A stretch of DNA of 64,000 nucleotides from Eremophila alpestris peregrina (lineage: Eukaryota; Chordata; Aves; Passeriformes; Alaudidae): NCBI GenBank assembly GCA_009792885.1, contig WMCF01000089.1:1415496-1479495 (forward strand), written 5' to 3'. This document shows positions 37,037 to 49,500 of the stretch, one piece after another. Position 1 is the stretch's first letter. Every line of letters begins with the position of its first letter. The notes below the pieces were generated by a model. It searched no databases, had not been told where the DNA came from, and worked only from the letters and a program-made list of their open reading frames with translations. The position numbers and the translations under genes were made by a program.

Positions 37037-38560
37037 AAACATATGCCTAGTACCAAATAATTTTACAGTAATAATTTTCTTATGAGAAATACATTTTACA
37101 GTGTAATTTCAGATGATTAAATAGGGTTTCTGAATAATACACAAAGCAGGTGTTTCCATCTTTACAGTATATATGAGCTAAAATTATCTGTCATTTGAAT
37201 AGCTAGGATAAAAAAATTTCCAAGAGCACCAATGAACCTTGCCTAAATAAATGTATTTACTATTGATCTATTAATAAAATGTGTATTTCCAGTTATGAAT
37301 ATACAATTTAAGAAATAGATTTATAGGTATTTTCTAATTCATATCCCTGGGGAAGCTGCAAAGAATATTCCTCAACACACCACAAATAAGTATTGCTGAA
37401 AAGGAAGAAAACTGATATTCATTTAGAATAATATTACCACTTCCTACCTTATGATTAAAAGTAAGAATAAATTGTTCCACCTGTAGCTCATAAAGAATGA
37501 TGTCTTTCCAAGCTCAATTCTTTATACATCAGCTACACCAGTTCCCTTCTTCCTCTTGCTTTCATCACTGATGTATTCCTTTTCTTTCTGCTGGCAAAAT
37601 AACGCTATTTTGTTTTGTGCAGGCAACTCCAAACCACCTCTTATAATCCCTTAAATTTCTTCCTCCCTCTTTGTTGCTGGCTGACTAAGGAAAGGTATGA
37701 ATGTCCTGGGCTAACCAAATTGATTAGCCAACTGATGTCAAACAGAACGTAATAGTATTAAAATCAGATTCTTCACTACTTTAATGTCTAAATTAGGGCC
37801 TTCTTAGGGTATGAATTTATAGAAATTTCATACCTTTAAGACTTCAGCATCTATCAGATTTTCTTAAAAGATTTGAACAAGATATCCAGAACTTTTTGAG
37901 GATAAGTGCAGTCAGTTACAATCAATATGGTGGCTGTGAAAACAAAGCTTATGGGAGGAAAGCTGCATATCTTTAATGTACTATGTGAAAAAAGTATTGA
38001 TCAATAGATTGTGTCATATAGCTGAAATCCAGATTTGTTGATGGACCTGTTTTCTCTGTTGGAGTCTTTTTTTAGCCAGTTTAAATACAGATCATTAGCA
38101 TCTATCTGAGTTTGTTGACTGGAGTCGAAACTTTACTGTAAATTTCTTCCAAATAAAAATATAGTAGGTTATTCTGGCTTCGTAAAATGACTGTGTATGT
38201 TACTTCATTTATGTTTTTTGACTGTTAATTTTAGTATTGTTTGGACATCACTTCCTTTCTAGAAAAAGTCAGCAGTACAGAATTTAGCTCTGGTGGTCAG
38301 AGTTCAAGCCATTATTTTTATAGCTGTTGACAAACAGTAAGGTACAAATAATATAATTCAAATATTAATACATCTGTGGAATTCCTTTAAAGACTTTATG
38401 GCTCTTTCAGTCAACACAAAAACTGAAACAGATATTGGCAGTATGAAACTACAGAAGACAAAAGCAAAGCCTGAAATCTCTACATTATAGTCTGCCAATC
38501 AAAACAACAGAATGTATTGCTCTGTGAGAAAAAATTGTGCAGTCTTAGGTTTCCTTTCAG

Positions 38561-38685
38561 TCTCACAAGAACCTGATCACTCTCTAACTGTAGTGAGATA
38601 TAGAGTCTGTGCAGGAATCCTTGTTACTGAGATAATGAGAAAATGTCTACTCTTTTTATGTCTAGAAGCCTTCTCTTCAAAACAA
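38561..38685 (+). other. Candidate exon (125 nt), weak
   Basis: Preceded by ggtttcctttcag, a good pyrimidine-tract acceptor, and followed by CAA|GTGAGT at 38,686. One frame is open across it. The donor's last exon base is not the preferred G and the length is not a multiple of three, so support is weaker than for the candidates at 25.4 and 62.5 kb. Confidence 0.1.
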
Positions 38686-41600
38686 GTGAGTGCCTTTTAG
38701 TTATTTTTATTTTACTTAAAAATTGTTATTTTGTTGTGCATCTAATCAAGCTACAAATAATTATAAACACCAGTAATTTAGAATTGAATTTGTCAAGTGC
38801 AAGTTTACAGTAGTTTTACATGAATGCTCAATATTTTGTTTGCCATTCACATTTTTCATCTCACAGATTTTACCACATCAAAGAAGGTTAAGCAAAATGC
38901 TCAGTTATTCCTTAGTAATAGTAAGGTATTTCATAACTTTAACATGTTTATCTTAACTGAAGTGAAAAGTGGAATGTGAAAACAGGTTTTATTTAGGCAG
39001 CTTGAAGAAGTAGCACAGATCATGGACACAAATTAATGAAAATTAGAATGCATGTTTTGTAGTTTCATCTTCCACTGGAAATCTCATTGTGCACTCAAAT
39101 ACTTTAGCTTGAAATGTGTATTTTCTGCTGGACTAAAGGTCAGGGATCTCTAATCTTTGCTATAGAACAGGCTCTGAAGTCTTTATCTCCACAAATGAAC
39201 TAGTGTCTTCAGTACTATTTCAGCTGGTCTTTGTCTTTCTTTTCCCCAAGAAAATATTTTACCTTGGTAGCAGATAAACTTATGATTCATACAGAAATGA
39301 TTGAAGTATTTATTTTGAATTGTTTACTCTTCCCTCTTTCACCTTTTGTGTGTATGTCTTTTTTCCCATGGGAAATAGTGCTCTAAGAAATTGATCTAGG
39401 CTTTAGAAAAGCATCTGCTTCCTCTCAAATTCTGTAATTCAGCAGATGCAGTAAATTACCTGCCTCTATGCAAAACCGAATGTGGTAAGAATTTGGGCAA
39501 GAGTCCATGAGGGTTTCTGTGATAATACCTTCTTTCAGTCTAATACTTTCGGTTTTATCCAGTGACTACTGGATCCAATAATTTTAGTCATTAGATCTCA
39601 TTAACAGTCTTTGATAATCCCTTGATGGCAGACCTATACTGGCCATAATTAATACTGGCAACCTGAGTATTAACATTTGGTTTCCCATGAGATACAAATT
39701 ATGTTCAGGTACACTTAGAAGGTAAATGGTGACACTTATGGAGAGTTTCCTAACATTCATGTGCCTTTCAGAGCATTTTTCTGAAGAAGCTGCTCTTTTT
39801 CTGCCAAAATACTTCACAAATTTGGTACCAAACTTAGAAATATTTCCAGTTTCATCAGGTGTTAGATACCATATTTGCAATATTTCTTATAGCTATGCAG
39901 CTCTGCAAGTTTTCAGGATGAAGTAAAACCATGAATAAGGATGAAAATAATATCAGACAAATTCATAGAAGCTGGTTAAAAATTTTTGATAAATGCTGTT
40001 TTTATTTTGCTCAGGATGCTGTGTCCAGCAGTATATTCCTGTGATCTTTTATTAAGAATTTGAGGAAATCTTCCTACATTGAAAAATATTCTCACTTCTC
40101 TGAAAAAAGACATTGTTAAAGAAATCTGTTTTTTTGAGTTAGAGAGCTGATCTCAGAATCTGACGGAGTACCCTATTGCAAGGACCAGGATGATGGCGTA
40201 AGAAGGATGGCATAAACTACCAGTGTCAAACTGCACACTGACTTTATCTGCATAGGAAACTGGTGCTTTGAATCTTCTGATTTTCTTATCATACTTTTCT
40301 ACTCTGATTACACTCACAGTATTATCTTAGACCCCTGCCCCTTATTTAGGGGTGCTAAATATCCCCACAATTCTCTAAGGACAGCAGGAGAAACAAACAC
40401 TTCTTTGATAAACAATCCAGCTACAACAGCTACCTACAGCAATTGTGAAATATTTGTTCGGCTCCTCTCTGTCCTGGCTCGAGGGCAGTCTAGCTCTTCT
40501 GTGATTTGCCTAAGAAGCCTGTCCAGCCTTATGGCAATAGAAGCAACAGATTTCTCTCAGATGTATTACAGCTGGTGACTAGATTAATTGCCCCAAACTT
40601 TTAACCCTTGCTGTGTTATTGGGGTCTAATATGCAAAGGTAAATCCTGAAGGACTGTATATTTTACTTGATTGTTTAAGGCTGTATCTGGGATATATGCT
40701 GGTGTATAATAAAACTTTATTTCTGAGAAGATTTACTCCCAGCAAAAAATAGCATGTGACAACTGACAGTGTCCTTTCTTCTTGCCTGCTAGTGACTGTG
40801 TATCAAGTTAACAAAGCATGCAGTGGGTGTAGAGAACAGAATAAGCATTACTGGCAAGTTGTTACCAATGTGTAATATAACGGTTCTGCTCTAAAATCTT
40901 TAATGCATTGCCCTCACCACACCAGTCTGCTCTTCTGGGTGTGCTTGAAAAATTTCAGCTTGTGGTGCATGATGGATGATGTGTAAATGCATATCTGTCA
41001 AATTGCTGAATAAGCACTGAAGGTGGAGGGAGTAGAAAGAAGGCTTGTTTGCAAAAAACAGCAAGCTAAAAAGCCTTTACAATTTTTAATTAACTTCCTG
41101 GTCATTTGTATTAGTGTCCATGATTCCTAGGCAAGGCACCCTGTTTCAGAGACGTTTATACTTAATCTTCCCATCATTACATGTACCCATTCCTACTGTA
41201 CTTGCAGCTGTCAGAGTGTCCTCATGTCACATAAGTGTCTGGATCATAGGTGTACCTGCAGTCAGTTCAAAAGAAAAAAGTGCTACTATGGAGCTAATTT
41301 ACCTTGGAAAAAGGCAGGGCTTGGAAGATAAGGTACAGCCCTGACCTGACACTGCATTGTGCTTCAGAGGGCACGGGCCAGCATTTCCATCAGCATAGTG
41401 TTCACTGTTCCACAGGAGCACAACTTTGGAATACTGCATGCCTTTTTCTGCCATACAAGATAGACCTGTTCCAAGTCACAGCTCATCCTGGCAAACCATC
41501 CCAGCCACCAGAGCAGGCTGGCTGCAGCCCTTTGTTAGCAAACCAGTGGTCATTTCCTAAGCAGAGAATGCTGCTGCATGCTTTTTAATATTTTTTTTAC

Positions 41601-43765
41601 TCACAGCCATCTACATTGGACAGGAAGGGATGCATTTACATAAGTTGAATATATGATATGTCTAATGAGGATAAAAATTAAGACTCATTGGCAGTTATTG
41701 TTCAAAATGTACACCAAATATCAGGGGAAAATGAATTTAAAACTCTCCATTTTGTATTCTAGAAATGTCACTCTGCCTTCAGTCCATTTTGAAAGGGTGA
41801 AATGCTGCTGAAGCCACATGTTGCCGATTGAAAAACTATGAAAGGGCAAAAGCTGGTGTTTCATGTTTCCCAGGCAGCAGATGTGGGAAGAAACATGAGA
41901 ATGATTCTAGAGGAATTCTTACACAGAATTCCACCTGCTGTCTTGCCCTTTTTGTTCAATACTTCCAACTATAATGGAAGCATGAAAGGGTTAATCCTAA
42001 CACTCATTCTTGGAAAAATATAGCATTTGATGGGTTTGTACTTCTGGTACATCGTGCTTTGAGGTTAGTTAGAAGTGGGGAGATCTGCTTCTTTTTAAAG
42101 ATAATTTCTGTTCAACTGTACTGCATTTCTGTTCTGTTCACCAGATTTGGTTTTGTTCCTATTTAAATAGTAATGTTTGCAGAACAATGTGAAACTAATT
42201 GGTCTGATTTTACTGCCTATGTTTAATGAATGCAGTGGTAAATGATTTGTGTAAATAGTTGAAGGAGCATCCTAGGCATTCTATACTTTTAAAATCTGAT
42301 TTTATAACTTATAAATAGAATTGTTCAGAAGTATGGGAGTTTGGAATTCTCAGCTTTATGGAGAACAACATGACTGATGAGAAAATGGTTATTTATATAT
42401 TTATTTATTTAATTTATTCAATTTTTTTCTTCTCAGTAGCAAAAGGCATTCATGAGAATAGTTCTGATCATTTGCACGTGTAGAGAATATGCCCCAGAGA
42501 AGCATCTGTCTTGAATATCCATTTTTAGAAAAATTCAACAACCTTAGAGCAGCTCTCTTGAGGAAGATTGCTCAATGAAGAAGATGCTTGCAGAGTAGGC
42601 TTCTTGACAGGGTAAGATTAATTGATTCAGTGCAATTCTGCAGGGTTAAGAAGAAATTTCTTATCTCACAATGGCTCTGGTACAATTTCTCAGCTTGACT
42701 ACTTGCAGTTTCTGTCTGAAATCACTGTTTCTTAGTTGAAATACTGTCTTTGCTTTCTTGGTCTGACTCTGTTCTCTCATATCAGAAACTATTAACTGTA
42801 TTCATATATCTCCAGCTGAGTTAGATCCATTGGAAATAAACCAGTACAGATTTATTTTCCCCCAGCACTCATTTCACAGTATTCCACAAGGCTGCCTAGT
42901 TTGTCCACTTCTTCTCGTGTCTTGCAGAAAATCTGTTCATCTATCCTTGGATAGTCACAGCTGGTAGATCATCATCTGTAGGGTTTGGAGCAGGTTGGTG
43001 AGGTTTCTTCTTGAAGATCAGGCTGGCATTCTGTGCCAAGTGAAGAAACATCTTGTCATGCAAATGAAATATAGGTATTGCTCTGCACCACATTTTATTT
43101 CCAGATCCTGACAGTTAATTTTCACTTTTCCCTTTGAACCACAGAAGTATCATCAACTAGTTTATTGAAGTGTAATCACAAGGAAAAAAACTTAAACAAT
43201 ACAACCTTGTAATAGGAGCAATGACTTTTTTCCACTACTGAATCCAAATCTGAAAGGTAGATGATTCATGTGAGGAAAAATATGGTTCTTATAAGAAGTG
43301 AGAGAAGTGCTGTAAGAACTCAGGCTGTGGGGGGAACCTATTGTTCCTCTCTGGAGTCAAAGGCAAAGGTCTATAGACTGAGGTAAGGTTATGATGTCCT
43401 CTTGTAGTTAAGTCCCTTCTAATATTCTATTATCAGTAAATCTACTGTCTTTCCACTTTATTTTCTACCACCTGACATGACAACTAAGTTCCTATAAGGC
43501 AAATGATAAACTCTGATATAAATTTATCTATTTCAGTAGAGCTGGATCAATTTGTACTCTCTGGAGAGATGACCTTTGGTACACGAATACATCACATCTT
43601 GCAAAATTTTATCACTGGCATTTTTGTTCCTGTAACAAATGAGCATCTTGGAGTTGACCTTTTTCATGAAGCAAAATTCCAAGTATCACCATCAGAATAT
43701 ATCATTCTCTTTCTAAAATAATGTATATGCCAACAAAACAAACAATGAAGTTATTAATTGTTAAA
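38686..43765. other. AT-rich unique region, no gene recognised
   Basis: Contains a TTTA-rich tract at 42,391-42,427. A stretch ending in tataataaaactttattt near 40,710 resembles a polyadenylation site, but no LTR or transcript could be built around it. Confidence 0.4.
42391..42427 (+). repeat. (TTTA)n-like tract
   Basis: Mixed ttta/tata units, a low-complexity AT run. Confidence 0.7.
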
Positions 43766-43809
43766 AACAAAAAAGGAAGATAAAAAAGAAAAAGAAAAAA
43801 AGAAAGCAG
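43766..43809 (+). repeat. A/G-rich low-complexity tract
   Basis: Almost pure purine (aaaaagaaaaagaaaaaaag type). It abuts the 3' end of the following minus-strand LTR, where a terminal U5 would be expected. Confidence 0.75.
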
Positions 43810-44181
43810 GGTCTTTATTAATTATACAGAAGCTGGACAGAGCAACGCAGAAGCACAACCAATGTGGTTACATCATATGTTCTCCCCTTTATTCTCCGAA
43901 ATGCCTGGTTAAATACAGTTTCAGATAGTTTACAGTTACAGGTGTTTTTTAATTAGTATTCAGCATGAAAAAGAATGCAAACAATCACAATTTAAGATAG
44001 CTACCATAATCTCACTATAACTATCCTATCTATTACATAAACACACCTTAATCTAAATTTAACTGTGCAACAGGCTTATCTACTTCTACACAGGCCCAAA
44101 CTTGGGGCCTAGTTTGGTATAGCTTGAACTTCAACCTGAAAAACCTTATGTCCATGTTCTCTAAGAAATTCTGTTACAACA
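43810..44181 (-). mobile_element. ERV LTR, minus strand
   Basis: On the minus strand it starts TGTTGTAACAGAATTTC at 44,181 and runs through an AT-rich U3. A TATA-like gtatttaacc lies near 43,910-43,920. AATAAAG follows (plus ctttatt at 43,812-43,818) and then a short ccctgctttc. This matches the organisation of avian ERV3/ERVL-type LTRs with a very short U5. The expected CA end is not visible because the sequence merges into the purine tract on plus. No internal region is attached. Confidence 0.62.
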
Positions 44182-44892
44182 AAACTTTAAAAGGAAACAA
44201 AAGTTTATAAATACCTTCTATGCACATGCAGATATTTTCATCAAAAGCATCTTCTTCCTTACTTCTGGTTCTTTAGAAAATCACAGTACATTTTCTGTAT
44301 CCACACAAGAACAATGGATGTACTATTTGTTTACCAATCAAAATCTCTTCTGCTTCTCACTGTGCAAAAACATGTATTATTTGTATTTATTTGTGGTTTT
44401 GTATATATAACTTCTCAATCAGCTATGTATACAGGAATCTACACAAGCTATTCAGACTTCTCTCTGAACTATTTTTTCCTAAAGGCATACCATAAACTTG
44501 ACATGATACTAGTAAGCTTCTGATTCTGTATTGTAAGTATGTTGAGTTTAAGAACACTTGTGTCTTTGAAAGGAATGTTTCATTGGATTTTCAATTTGGA
44601 CCTGGAGGGGTTTAGGTGAACTTCACAGGGTTCTTGATTTTTATTCTTTTTACAAATCATTATGCACAAAATCCAGTTAATTGCAGTGGGGTTGAACACA
44701 ACGAGTGAGAAGGTGATTTCACAGATCATGATTTTATGCATATAAAACAATGGCTGTGAAGTTCCTGTGCTCCAATGGATAGTAGAGGCTGTTACCTCAG
44801 ATACTGAAGTGGATCAGATCCTTTTCTTCCAGTATCTTTCACTGTTTTACCTTTTCCCCACTCATACTTGTTACCCGGAAAAAGTCCCTTTT
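44182..44892. other. Unique AT-rich spacer
   Basis: No gene or repeat recognised; one short chance-length frame. Confidence 0.45.
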
Positions 44893-45040
44893 GTAGAATC
44901 ATTGAATCATTAAGGTTGGAAGAGGCCTCTTGGATCAGCAGACCAACAATTAACCCTGAACCACCATATGGAAGTGAATGATTCAGAGGCTAAAAAACTG
45001 ATTGCTCCAGGTGTTAGGTACTGTTTCATCCACTGAAAAA
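44893..45040 (-). mobile_element. CR1 LINE 3' end, minus strand
   Basis: In plus orientation it opens gtagaatcattgaatcattaag, then gttggaagaggcctcttggatca and accctgaaccaccat. This is the reverse-complement form of a CR1 3' terminus (tail first). It is short and diverged, and the right edge fades near ctccaggtgttagg. Confidence 0.78.
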
Positions 45041-46508
45041 TGTAAAAAATTCCAGACAATCTCAACACTGTTACCACAAGTGGGACCAGGACTTGTACAG
45101 ATTGACCTGCTGATCAGCAGCATTTATGTTTCTAGTTCCCACTCCTATATAAATCAGTCTGGTCTCAAGAATTGTCTTTAAGACTGCTCAATTCTTTAGA
45201 AAGAAAAAAAAGTAATTTTGCAAGCCAGTAACAGTTTTTATTTGATTCAGCAGTGAGATTTCACTCTGGATCAATTTATTCCCAGTTATGAGTCTTTGAA
45301 TACAAAACTGCATTTTCAGTGGTCATTCAAACACATGTGACATTTTCAGTGTAGAGCAAAGCTGATTCCTTTATATTTTGCAAAGGAAAAAGTAAAAAAT
45401 GTTGAACAAGTCAGTTGGTGCTCTTTCTGCACATCCCTTCTGGCAACATGTGGGCATTAATTCATCAGTGAATATTTCATGTCCTGCAAAGGTGAGCTCA
45501 TTGTCACTGCCTCTCTCTGACTGACCTGGAGTAAAAGGTTGAATGATTAAAAAAATCCATCTGATTTGCTGAGACATACAGGAAACTTTGGCAAGGGAGA
45601 TATAATCTGTATTTGAGCCTGTACATCACAAACTGCTATTACATTTATTGAAAAACATGAAATATTTGATTTCACCATTTTAGGTCAATTTATTAGTTAA
45701 GGTGGAAGATTCATGTATGGCTGAGTCTTAAAATACAAGAGGTTAACATTCAGGACAGGACTGGGAGACAACAGCTCTATCTATACATTACTATGCAGCT
45801 AGAGCAAGGACTCCAAAAACAAGCCATGGGACTCTGAATCAACAAGACAGACTTCATTTAAAAATGCAGTTGTCTGCTAAAATAAAAACACCTGTACAGA
45901 AAAGAACCTTTATTACCCACTTTCTTGTCATCTGTCTAATAACCTTTATCATAAAACCTGAGCACCCCGTTATATCTGGAAGTTTTATCACGGAAAAAAA
46001 ATTCCATAGCTCTTCAAGCTCTGATAAATTCATTAAATTCTGGAGAATCTGTGCATTTTTTCAATTTAATTTTATGGATTATGCATATTGTAAGGGCCAA
46101 CAGTTACTTGCCAACATATCTATACAAATAAATAAGCATGTGGTTCTTTCCTTCTCTTTACTGATTCCATATTTAGGGTGCATTGCATTGCACATTGCAA
46201 ATTCTACTTCTTCAGTTGGACAGATCTGAGTAGACTGGCTGGAGATTGAGAGAAATGCTCTCCACATCCCCAGGCATGCCTGCTGCTATCACTGGGCCTA
46301 TGCAAAGAGGAAAGGTATTGGACCTTTCACCTAAATTTTCACAGCCTGTATGCTCTGGGACCAAGATGACAAAGAAAAGTCTACAAGCAGCCTACTTCAT
46401 GTTCTCTCTGAGTGGGTGTAGTCTGTGCTGTTGCACTTTGCCTGTGTGCAAAGGGAAAGGTACATAAATCAGTGCAGTGGGCCTGCATCAGTCCTGGGTG
46501 TAAATCAG
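45041..46508. other. Unique AT-rich region
   Basis: No gene recognised. The longest frame (121 codons, near 45.9-46.2 kb) has no family character. Confidence 0.45.
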
Positions 46509-46574
46509 TGATCACAGAACAATATAATTGTTTTGAGTGGAAAAGACTTGAAAGATCAGGAAGTCCAACTGCAC
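46509..46574 (-). mobile_element. Degraded CR1 3' terminus, minus strand
   Basis: gatcacagaacaatataat, then gagtggaaaagacttgaaagatca and gaagtccaact, follow the tail-first CR1 pattern (agaatcat...ggttggaaaagacct...agatcat...agtccaac). Very short and eroded. Confidence 0.45.
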
Positions 46575-49500
46575 ATACTACACTGATTGCACAGCAACAT
46601 TCAGTTTTGGCAGAGGGACAGTCATTGAAGATAATGGAGACTATGAACTCACTTTTGGGCCAGGGAGGTTTCAGAACTGTTTATAATCTCATTTTGATGC
46701 CTTTCTGGTGTTGCTGAGTATCACAGGGATGATAATTTATGTTGATAGAAAGGGAATATAACCCTGAATTAGGCCCTGGTGGTCTTTTCTCTGTTTTTCC
46801 TCTACAATACTAGCTCCTTCGGAGTCAGAGAGAAGAGTGTAAAGGTGGGATAAGTTGTCTCCAGATAAATTTGATATTTCTGAAATCTGGTGATTGAATT
46901 AGTGTGAGATAATTATATATGCTGAAGCAGTACACTTTCCATATTCTTATAAGGTTTTTGTGAATATTTTTCCTTCCTTGGAGTTTCAGCTCCTTTTTAA
47001 TAGAGCTTCATTGCATGGTTAGATAATTTATTTGTTGATGTTTAGTTCTTCTTCTCTTTCATGTATTTATTCAGAATTTTAAAACATGCATGCTGATTGA
47101 CCAGATCCAAGGGAAGACACATTTAATTCAGAGGAAATTTCATGTCTAATACTTGTGCAAAGCCAAAAGTATGCTCTGCTGAACTGCGTTTATCAATGCC
47201 TGATTATGCCAGCTTAGCTCTGCCAGTCTCCTGAGCAGTTTAGTCATAAGGAGAGCGCCTCTACATCTTCTGGTTGCTCAGAGTTTGTGAACACTTCCTT
47301 AATTTTTCAGGATCTTTTGATGTAAGAATAACTGTGTGTGTCCACAAGTAGCAGAATCAGACTCTGGGATTTATCGACACTCTTATTTTGTATGGAATGT
47401 GTTTAGATCATCAGTAAGAGCTCTGATGATGGTTGCATTAGGTCTTTTCTAGTCTCAGTGTGTGATGTCTCATTGTCTGAGTTTACATAACTCTGGTGTA
47501 AAGATGAAACAGAATCCATGTTTCTTCCTCAGCAAATAGACTCTTTGTTAATGATCATAATTTCAGAAATATTAGAAGAAAATGCATCTGAATCTAATAG
47601 AAAAATAGCTGATGCGAGTGTAGATTCTTAAATAGTTACAGCACTGGTTTCTAGTTCTTGGGAATTGTACAGTTTTCTGTCATTTTAAAGGCAACATGCT
47701 AACTGTGTTTTTAACATAGAAAAATATGTATCTTAATGGAAACTGGGATCATGGAAAGGGGTTCTTTATAGTTAATCTGTTATTTCCCTAGTCTTTTACT
47801 TATTAACAACAAACACTGAACATGAGGATCTTCAACACATATAAGTGGCCTCTGCTGGGTCCCTGAACAGGAGCTAGATACAAGGTTGATAGCTTTAAGG
47901 AGGACAAGGGAGCATCCTACTTCATTTTGAGATAGTCTGGAAATAGATCAGCTACAAACAGCTTTAAGTTGGTTCATCTTCTCTTTAAAGTGAAGATCAA
48001 TTTATGACAAAGAAAAAGAAAAGCCATAAGCCAGTGACAGTCAGTAGGAATTTTGGTTTTGGTTTTTCTGGTTTGTATGTGTGAGAAGTTGAAGTTATTC
48101 CTGATTATCAGATACCTCTCTCTCTCACATTTCTGCAGATAACACCCAAACAAAATGTATATGCCAAGAAACAGCAAAATCAACAATAAAAAAACCAACA
48201 AACCCCCAAGCCCTTACTGTACTTACTGATTTAACTTGATTTGATGCAGGCAGGTCTACATTATTTTGAGATTTATGTATCAACTTTCTTGAATTGTTCA
48301 TACCAGAATAAAGTAGCGAATTAACTATGACCAGTTTTGTAGATAGGAAGTGGAAGGGGAAGGAAAAGGGAAGGGAAGGGGAAGGGATGAAACTGTGGTA
48401 ACAGGAAAAATGAACTGACTCCAAATCCATCTCTGTGAAAGCTCTCCCTCTGCTGTGACTTGCATGCTACAAAGATACCCCTTTTTATCTCTCCTTGGCA
48501 ATGAAAGACATTCAAAGTAAAAGACTTTCCTGGAAAAGCTTGCTTCAGGTACTTTTATTTTCTCTGACATCAAGAAACATCAAATTTAAATGTGATCCCA
48601 TTTGGCAGCAATGAAGTTGGAGGGCAAACTTCTGTCAGGTAAAAGGAGGACATTCAGAGTGATATGGATCAGTCCAAAACCACCTGTTTAATTTCTATCT
48701 GTCAGTGATAGACAGCATTGATCTGAATTAACTGGCTTTCTATCTTTGCTGCTAGGTGGTACACTGGGATGCCTTGGGATAAGGGTTAATTTCCATGAGT
48801 GCCTGAGCACATCACAAATATTCTCATGGTGTGCTGGCTTTGAGCAAAGCTCCTGTGAAATTAATATCACTTTATTTTCACTCTTCCCTTGTCTTTTCTA
48901 ATGGTGATCTCAAGTGGTTTCTGCCTAATTTCTTACAGAAGCATTAAAAAATTGCCTTGTGATCTTTTTGGAGTGACTGTTTTTGCTTTGTTTTCTTAGT
49001 GGTAAAAATGTACATTTTGCTGTTGTGCTGCTTCACAGTACTTTTGGTGCCTTAGCATTTGTGACCCTATGGGACCTCCCTTTGCAATTCCAGAGCACAC
49101 CTTTTTACTTTGCAATCTTTAATCCACACACCCACAGGACTCCTGGCAGTGTTTTCAACCTGTTGCTCAGCTGCTCTCTTCCCTGGGCGTTGCTCCTCTG
49201 TACCTTGCTGGCTCTTGTTTATTGAGGATAGTGATTGCCACTGATGTTTAAATCATCCTACTCTTTCCCTGCCTGTTTATCTTTTTTCTTTCAAGATTTT
49301 GATTCATAATTTTACACTGTATTTTCTTTACCCTTTGCCTCATAGCTTTTAGTCTATAGGTTCATATTAGAAAACCTAGTGCCTAGTATGTAGGTAATGG
49401 ATCGTGTCAGTTTCCAGTAAATATTATCTAATAATTAGATGCTTACATTACTAACTATAAGGTAGACAATATTTAATAGTGGTAATATCAGCAGTAGTAG

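Larger units (their letters stand above)
33332..38560. other. Long unique AT-rich region, no gene recognised
   Basis: Two stretches (about 34,180-34,340 and 35,490-35,660) look compositionally more constrained, but I can name no element. A poly-A run at 36,848-36,864 and an A/C-rich low-complexity block at 36,935-37,036 are present. Confidence 0.4.

Noticed and set aside
40440..40730. Possible LTR with a polyadenylation signal near 40,710
   Set aside because: No TG/CA ends, no TATA in the right place and no second copy in the window.
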